DNA of 10,450 nucleotides from DAISJD01 sp036821645 (GTDB taxonomy: Bacteria > Pseudomonadota > Alphaproteobacteria > ATCC43930 > CGMCC-115725), in NCBI GenBank assembly GCA_036821645.1, contig DAISJD010000109.1, positions 1 to 10,450 on the forward strand. Reading direction: 5' to 3'. The notes below the pieces were generated by a model. The model made no database searches. It saw only the letters and a program-made list of their open reading frames with translations, and was not told where the DNA came from. The position numbers were made by a program, and so were the translations under genes. Each line of letters begins with the position of its first letter. Position 1 is the first letter of the stretch. This document shows positions 6,462 through 10,450 of the stretch, piece after piece.

Positions 6462-7454
6462 CTAGACCAATTCGGCCCGAAACGGTCGTGCCAGCAGGGT
6501 TGCAATGGTCTCATCGATCCCGGCATTCTCGAATAATATGCCCTGAACTGCGGCAACGATCGGCATATCGATGCCGAGCTTTGCGGCCAAGGCATTGACC
6601 GCCGCCGCACTTGCGACCCCCTCGGCAACGGACTGTCGGCCAGCCAGAATCTCGTGCAACCGCCCGCCTTGCCCCAAGGCGAAGCCAAGAGAAAAATTGC
6701 GCGATTGCATCGCAGAACAGGTCAAGGTCAAATCGCCAAGCCCCGACAACCCCATCAAGGTCCGGGCTTGCCCACCCTTGGCCACAGCAAGCCGCGTCAT
6801 TTCAGCCAAACCTCGGGTAATGAGGGCGGCACGGGCATTTTCCCCGAGAGACCGGCCGCCAACAATCCCACAGGCGATGGCAAGGACATTCTTGACGGCC
6901 CCACCGATCTCGGCCCCAACCGGATCGTCCCCCCGATAAAGCCGGAAGCTTGGCGTGCCGAGGAGGGCAATCACCCGATCCGCGAGCGCACGATCATCCG
7001 CCGCAAGCGTGACCGCCGTCGGCAGCCCCCGCGCCACTTCAGCCGCGAATGTCGGCCCGGACAGAACCGCGATCGGTTGAGCCGGCAGGCAGGCACCGAC
7101 CACCTCGCCCATTGTCGCCCCCGTGCCGCATTCGATCCCTTTGGCCGCAATCACGACCGGGACCGAGGCGGCAAGGCGGCCCTTAATGCCGTCCAATGTC
7201 TGGCGGACATATTGGGCAGGCACCACCAGCAAGAGACAATCGACCGCCAAGGCATCGCAAGGATCCGAAACAGCCCTCATCGCGCGGTCGAGTGCAATCC
7301 CCGGCAGATAAAGCGGGTTTTCCCCCCGTTCGTTGATTGCACGGACCACATCGGGCTCACGGGCCCACAGGGTAACGGCCGAGCCCGCGCGCAGCGCCGT
7401 TGCCGCGAGCGCCGTCCCCCAGGCACCGCCGCCCAAGATGCCGATCTTCGTCAT
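6462..7454 (-). CDS. gpsA: GpsA, NAD(P)H-dependent glycerol-3-phosphate dehydrogenase
   Basis: This cytoplasmic enzyme reduces dihydroxyacetone phosphate to sn-glycerol-3-phosphate, the backbone for phospholipid synthesis. At 330 residues it has normal length. The N-terminal Rossmann fold shows GILGGGAWGTALA (5-17). AAKGIE gives Lys105 and GGAVKNVLAIACGI gives the catalytic Lys188; LSGLGDLTLTC (236-246) contains Asp241, and SRNFSLG (251-257) the Arg-Asn substrate pair. No key residue is missing. ATG 7454 overlaps the tsaD stop as ATGA and has its own GGAG seven bases upstream, so it is co-transcribed and probably translationally coupled with tsaD. The 127 bases downstream, up to the YciI start, contain no convincing terminator. 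Confidence 0.97.
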   Translation of the reverse strand: MTKIGILGGGAWGTALAATALRAGSAVTLWAREPDVVRAINERGENPLYLPGIALDRAMRAVSDPCDALAVDCLLLVVPAQYVRQTLDGIKGRLAASVPVVIAAKGIECGTGATMGEVVGACLPAQPIAVLSGPTFAAEVARGLPTAVTLAADDRALADRVIALLGTPSFRLYRGDDPVGAEIGGAVKNVLAIACGIVGGRSLGENARAALITRGLAEMTRLAVAKGGQARTLMGLSGLGDLTLTCSAMQSRNFSLGFALGQGGRLHEILAGRQSVAEGVASAAAVNALAAKLGIDMPIVAAVQGILFENAGIDETIATLLARPFRAELV

Positions 7455-8521
7455 GCTTTCACTCCGGCAAAGGCAACCTTCGGGGCGCTCGCATCAAGCG
7501 GCCAGCGCGGGCGGCAAGCCGCGTCGAGACCGTCGCTGAAGCCAAGCCGCAGCCGTTCGAGCCCCGCCCACGCCACCATCGCCCCATTATCCGTGCAGAG
7601 TACCGGGGGGGGGGCCGCCAGTATCAAACCGTGACGCGCCGCCACCTTATCCAAGGCCTGACGAATCACCTGGTTCGCCGCGACACCGCCCGCAACAACC
7701 AAATGGCGGGCATCGGGAAACGCTTGTTTGAACTGGGTCGCCGCCCGACCGGTCCGATCGGCCAGACTGGCCGCCACCGCCTGCTGAAATCCGGCGGCGA
7801 GATCGGCGATCGCTTGGCGATCCGTCGCGGCGATCGTCCCCGCACACTGGCGCACGGCAGTTTTCAAACCCGAAAACGAAAAATCGCAGCCGCTCTTGCC
7901 GACCATCGGACGCGGCAGGCGAAACCGGTCCGGGTTGCCCATCGCCGCCGCCCGTTCCACCGCCGGGCCGCCCGGATAGCCAAGGTCGAGCAATTTTGCG
8001 GTTTTATCGAACGCCTCGCCCACGGCATCGTCGATGGTCGTGCCGAGGCGGCGATAATCTCCGACACCGGCAACGACCAGCAATTGACAATGCCCACCGG
8101 AAATCAACAGCAACAGATACGGAAACGGCACATCCGCCGCCAGCCGCACGGTGAGCGCATGGGCTTCGAGATGATTGACGGCGATGAACGGGCACCCAGC
8201 CACAAGGGAAAGCGCTTTTGCCGTCGTCACGCCAACCATGATCCCGCCGATGAGACCGGGACCCGCCGTCGCCGCAATGCCGTCCAATGCCGACAGAGAG
8301 AGATCGGCCGCCGCCATGGTTTCACGCAACACCCGATCCAAATGATCGAGATGGGCGCGCGCCGCCACTTCCGGCACCACGCCGCCGAAGGGGGCGTGCT
8401 CGACCAATTGGGTATGGACCACATGGGACAGAATCCGTCCGCCCCCCGATTCTGAGGGCGTATCGGCGACGATGGCCGCCGCCGTCTCGTCGCAACTGGT
8501 TTCAATGCCAAGAATGATCAT
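7451..8521 (-). CDS. tsaD: TsaD, tRNA N6-threonylcarbamoyladenosine transferase
   Basis: TsaD (Kae1/YgjD/Gcp family) works with TsaB and TsaE to move the threonylcarbamoyl group onto A37 of ANN-decoding tRNAs. From ATG 8521 it has 356 residues. It begins MIILGIETSCDET, the standard start of the ASKHA fold. The HxxxH metal site is NHLEAH (His117, His121), followed by LLISGGHCQLL (139-148), DDAVGEAFDK (164-173), GGVAANQ (278-284) and CTDNGAM with Asp311. The frame is open to 8614, but the 31 extra residues are not family-like. The Shine-Dalgarno before 8521 is poor; a promoter very close to the ATG suggests a short or leaderless transcript. It is the first gene of the minus-strand run and diverges from hemC. 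Confidence 0.97.
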   Translation of the reverse strand: MIILGIETSCDETAAAIVADTPSESGGGRILSHVVHTQLVEHAPFGGVVPEVAARAHLDHLDRVLRETMAAADLSLSALDGIAATAGPGLIGGIMVGVTTAKALSLVAGCPFIAVNHLEAHALTVRLAADVPFPYLLLLISGGHCQLLVVAGVGDYRRLGTTIDDAVGEAFDKTAKLLDLGYPGGPAVERAAAMGNPDRFRLPRPMVGKSGCDFSFSGLKTAVRQCAGTIAATDRQAIADLAAGFQQAVAASLADRTGRAATQFKQAFPDARHLVVAGGVAANQVIRQALDKVAARHGLILAAPPPVLCTDNGAMVAWAGLERLRLGFSDGLDAACRPRWPLDASAPKVAFAGVKA

Positions 8522-8527
8522 GCCGTC

Positions 8528-8557
8528 GGTATAGCGAGGAACCCCATCCCTCGGCAA
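8528..8557 (-). promoter_or_regulatory. Candidate tsaD promoter with a dyad in its spacer
   Basis: On the minus strand TTGCCG (8557-8552) and TATACC (8533-8528) are spaced 18 bases apart. Transcription would begin almost at ATG 8521, giving a leaderless or near-leaderless message. Inside the spacer is a dyad CGAGG-N9-CCTCG (8535-8553), which could be an operator. The remaining intergenic DNA up to the hemC start (8733) has an AT-richer patch TATAGG near 8693, possibly the hemC -10, but no matching -35. Confidence 0.35.
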
Positions 8558-8732
8558 GGGTGCATGGCATGAAACCCGTTCGGATTCATCAGGTCTACCG
8601 TGGTCTTGGGACAAGGGATCCGCTCGTTTCGGCCCATGCCTGCCGTTTCATCAAGCGACCTATCGAGAAATCGCGCAGCCGAACGATGAAATATAGGCGA
8701 CATTTGCCGCAAGCAACGATAAAGAAGGGGCC

Positions 8733-9698
8733 ATGACTCAGAGCCTTACCCCCTTGCGTATCGGCACACGCGGCAGCTTGCTGGCCCTCGCTCAGGCCAG
8801 ACAAACGCGCGCCCGCCTCATTGCCGCCCACCCGACCCTCGCAGCACCCGGTGCGATTGAGATCATTGTCATTCGGACCACGGGTGATGCGATCACCGAC
8901 CGGACCCTGTCCGCCGTTGGCGGCAAAGGTCTCTTTACCAAAGAGATCGAACAGGCGTTGATCGATGGGTCGATCGATCTTGCCGTCCATTCGATGAAGG
9001 ACGTGCCGACGGTTTTGCCCGACGGGCTCATCGTCGACGTTTTTCTGCCGCGCGAGGATCCGCGCGACGGGTTCTTCTGCCACAAGGCAACCTGCCTTGA
9101 AGAATTGCCGCCGGGCGCCGTGGTCGGCACCGCATCCTTGCGCCGTCAGGCGCAAATCCTGTTTTTGCGCCCCGACCTGAAAATCGTGCCGATCCGGGGC
9201 AATGTTGATACCCGGCTGAAAAAACTCGCCGATGGGGTCGTCGATGCGACGCTGCTCGCCGTTGCCGGGCTGCATCGGCTTGAGATTGCCGATAAGATTA
9301 CCGCCCCGATTTCGATCGACACCATGCTGCCCGCCGTCGCCCAAGGGGCGATCGGGATCGAACGCCGGATCGACGATGCCAGGGTCGCAGCCTATCTCGC
9401 CCCGTTGAACAATCCGGACGTGGCGGTTTGCGTCAATGCCGAACGGGCCTTGCTTGCCGTTCTCGACGGTTCGTGCAAGACCCCGATCGCCGCCTTGGCC
9501 ACCCTTGATTCTACCGGCAGCCAACTGACACTGACCGGCATGATCATCCGCCCGGACGGCACGGAACGGCACCTCAGCGTCCATCAAGGACCGTCCGAAG
9601 AGGCGGTTGCGATCGGGGAACGGGCCGGACACGCGTTGCGCGCCAAAGCGGGGCCGGGTTTCTTCGATCTGCCGATTCCGGACGCCCTGCCGGTATGA
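8733..9698 (+). CDS. hemC: HemC, porphobilinogen deaminase (hydroxymethylbilane synthase)
   Basis: This cytoplasmic enzyme joins four porphobilinogen molecules into hydroxymethylbilane in heme/tetrapyrrole synthesis. It has 321 residues. IGTRGSLLALAQ (10-21) opens domain 1. VGGKGLFTKEIEQALIDGSIDLAVHSMKDVP (62-92) carries the catalytic Asp90. TASLRRQAQ (133-141) and RGNVDTRL (155-162) supply substrate-binding arginines. LDGSCKTP (244-251) contains Cys248, which holds the dipyrromethane cofactor. All expected residues are present. AAGGGG lies immediately upstream of ATG 8733. Its TGA overlaps the hemD ATG, so the two are translated together. Confidence 0.98.
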   Translation: MTQSLTPLRIGTRGSLLALAQARQTRARLIAAHPTLAAPGAIEIIVIRTTGDAITDRTLSAVGGKGLFTKEIEQALIDGSIDLAVHSMKDVPTVLPDGLIVDVFLPREDPRDGFFCHKATCLEELPPGAVVGTASLRRQAQILFLRPDLKIVPIRGNVDTRLKKLADGVVDATLLAVAGLHRLEIADKITAPISIDTMLPAVAQGAIGIERRIDDARVAAYLAPLNNPDVAVCVNAERALLAVLDGSCKTPIAALATLDSTGSQLTLTGMIIRPDGTERHLSVHQGPSEEAVAIGERAGHALRAKAGPGFFDLPIPDALPV

Positions 9699-10423
9699 GG
9701 TTGCTGATCACCCGTCCGGCGGCGGATGCGGTGCCTCTGGCTGAACGTCTCGCCGCCCTTGGTCATGAGGTTCTTATCGATTCGGCACTCGCCATTCGGT
9801 TCGTAGCGGGCAATCTGCCTGATTTGTCCGCCATTCGCGGCCTCCTCTTTACCAGTACCAACGGCGTGCGGGCCTTTGCGGCGGCAAGCAACCGGCGCGA
9901 TCTGCCCGTCTTTGCCGTCGGCGATCGCACCGCCCAGGCGGCTCGCGACGCAGGCTTTGCCTCGGTTGCAAGCGCCGGTGGCGACGTCGTCGCCTTGACC
10001 GCCCTGGTAGCCGACCATTGGTCCTGCGAGCGGGGCCTGTTGCTTCATGGGGCAGGATCGGCCCGCGCCGGCGACCTTGCGGGTGCATTGCAAGAAAAAA
10101 TGATTCCCGTTCGGGTCGAAACACTGTACGAGGCTGTACCGGCCACGACGTTGCAGGCACACACGATTGCCGCAATCACAGCCGGTCGGTTGGACGGTAT
10201 TCTTCTCTTTTCACCGCGAACGACCCGCCAGATCGTGACCTTGATCGAGGATGCAGGTTTGGCCGATCGCGTCGCCGAGATCGATCTTTGGTGCTTATCC
10301 CGTGCCGTAGCCGAGGCTGCGGCGGAACTCACCTTCCGCCGGGTCCATGTTGCGGCACACCCGACTGAGGCCGCCCTCCTCGCAGCGCTTGCTGACGGAT
10401 CGGGCGCGCCGTCCCAACGATAA
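9695..10423 (+). CDS. hemD: HemD, uroporphyrinogen-III synthase
   Basis: HemD cyclises hydroxymethylbilane with inversion of ring D to give uroporphyrinogen III, the step after HemC. The 242-residue protein matches the two-lobed family in length and in its weakly conserved landmarks: LLITRPAAD (3-11), GLLFTSTNGVRAFA (49-62), VFAVGDRTAQAARDAGF (72-88), LLLHGAGSARAGDLAGAL, the LYEAVPA linker, and DGILLFSPRTTRQIV in the second half. This family is poorly conserved in sequence, so context matters: the gene begins in an ATGA overlap with hemC and has only a weak Shine-Dalgarno of its own. After the stop, 27 bases remain in the window; they include TAAGGA at the very end, which may be the ribosome binding site of the next gene. 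Confidence 0.93.
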   Translation: MRLLITRPAADAVPLAERLAALGHEVLIDSALAIRFVAGNLPDLSAIRGLLFTSTNGVRAFAAASNRRDLPVFAVGDRTAQAARDAGFASVASAGGDVVALTALVADHWSCERGLLLHGAGSARAGDLAGALQEKMIPVRVETLYEAVPATTLQAHTIAAITAGRLDGILLFSPRTTRQIVTLIEDAGLADRVAEIDLWCLSRAVAEAAAELTFRRVHVAAHPTEAALLAALADGSGAPSQR

Positions 10424-10450
10424 AACTGCCTGTTGATGACGGAATAAGGA

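Noticed and set aside
6654..8455. Long plus-strand frames (326 and 351 codons) opposite gpsA and tsaD
   Set aside because: Both are low-complexity Arg/Gln/Pro-rich antisense frames over two certain genes.
8595..9632. A 345-codon minus-strand frame opposite hemC
   Set aside because: HemC on the plus strand has all catalytic motifs; the antisense frame has Gly/Asp/Gln-rich shadow composition and no domain.

Overview
The window looks like part of an alphaproteobacterial chromosome, probably of a Rhodospirillales-like lineage. The DNA is moderately GC-rich. The gene order tsaD-gpsA-YciI-EVE read away from hemC-hemD is a familiar alphaproteobacterial arrangement, and an rsmB gene beside a small DUF1674 gene points the same way. 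The lineage is my inference from gene content; no rRNA or other taxonomic marker is present.

Left part (1-2036, minus strand): the N-terminal two thirds of a membrane sugar-phosphate transferase of the WecA/GT4 type runs off the left edge. Upstream of it lies rsmB, the 16S rRNA m5C967 methyltransferase. A strong hairpin between them buries the likely ribosome binding site of the transferase. The divergent region next to rsmB (about 1926-2259) carries candidate promoters and a large imperfect inverted repeat.

Middle part (2260-4940, plus strand): a 66-residue DUF1674/SDHAF4-type succinate dehydrogenase assembly factor overlaps the start of a Wzx-like polysaccharide flippase. The last ~55 codons of the flippase and about 160 bases after it form a sharply AT-rich island inside otherwise GC-rich DNA. 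After a gene-poor stretch comes a creatininase-family amidohydrolase with its own good ribosome binding site. Flippase, island and hydrolase look like a small accessory insert between housekeeping genes.

Right part (5004-10423): a tightly packed minus-strand run of tsaD (tRNA t6A synthesis), gpsA (glycerol-3-phosphate dehydrogenase for phospholipids), a YciI-like protein, an EVE-domain protein and a divergent methyltransferase-fold protein, with ATGA overlaps at tsaD/gpsA and EVE/methyltransferase. Diverging from tsaD are hemC and hemD, also joined by an ATGA overlap, which make uroporphyrinogen III from porphobilinogen.

I found no tRNA, rRNA, CRISPR array, transposase or clear phage gene, and no convincing new multi-gene system. 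The best points for follow-up are the AT-rich island within the flippase gene, the inverted repeat at the rsmB/DUF1674 junction, and the hairpin over the transferase start.
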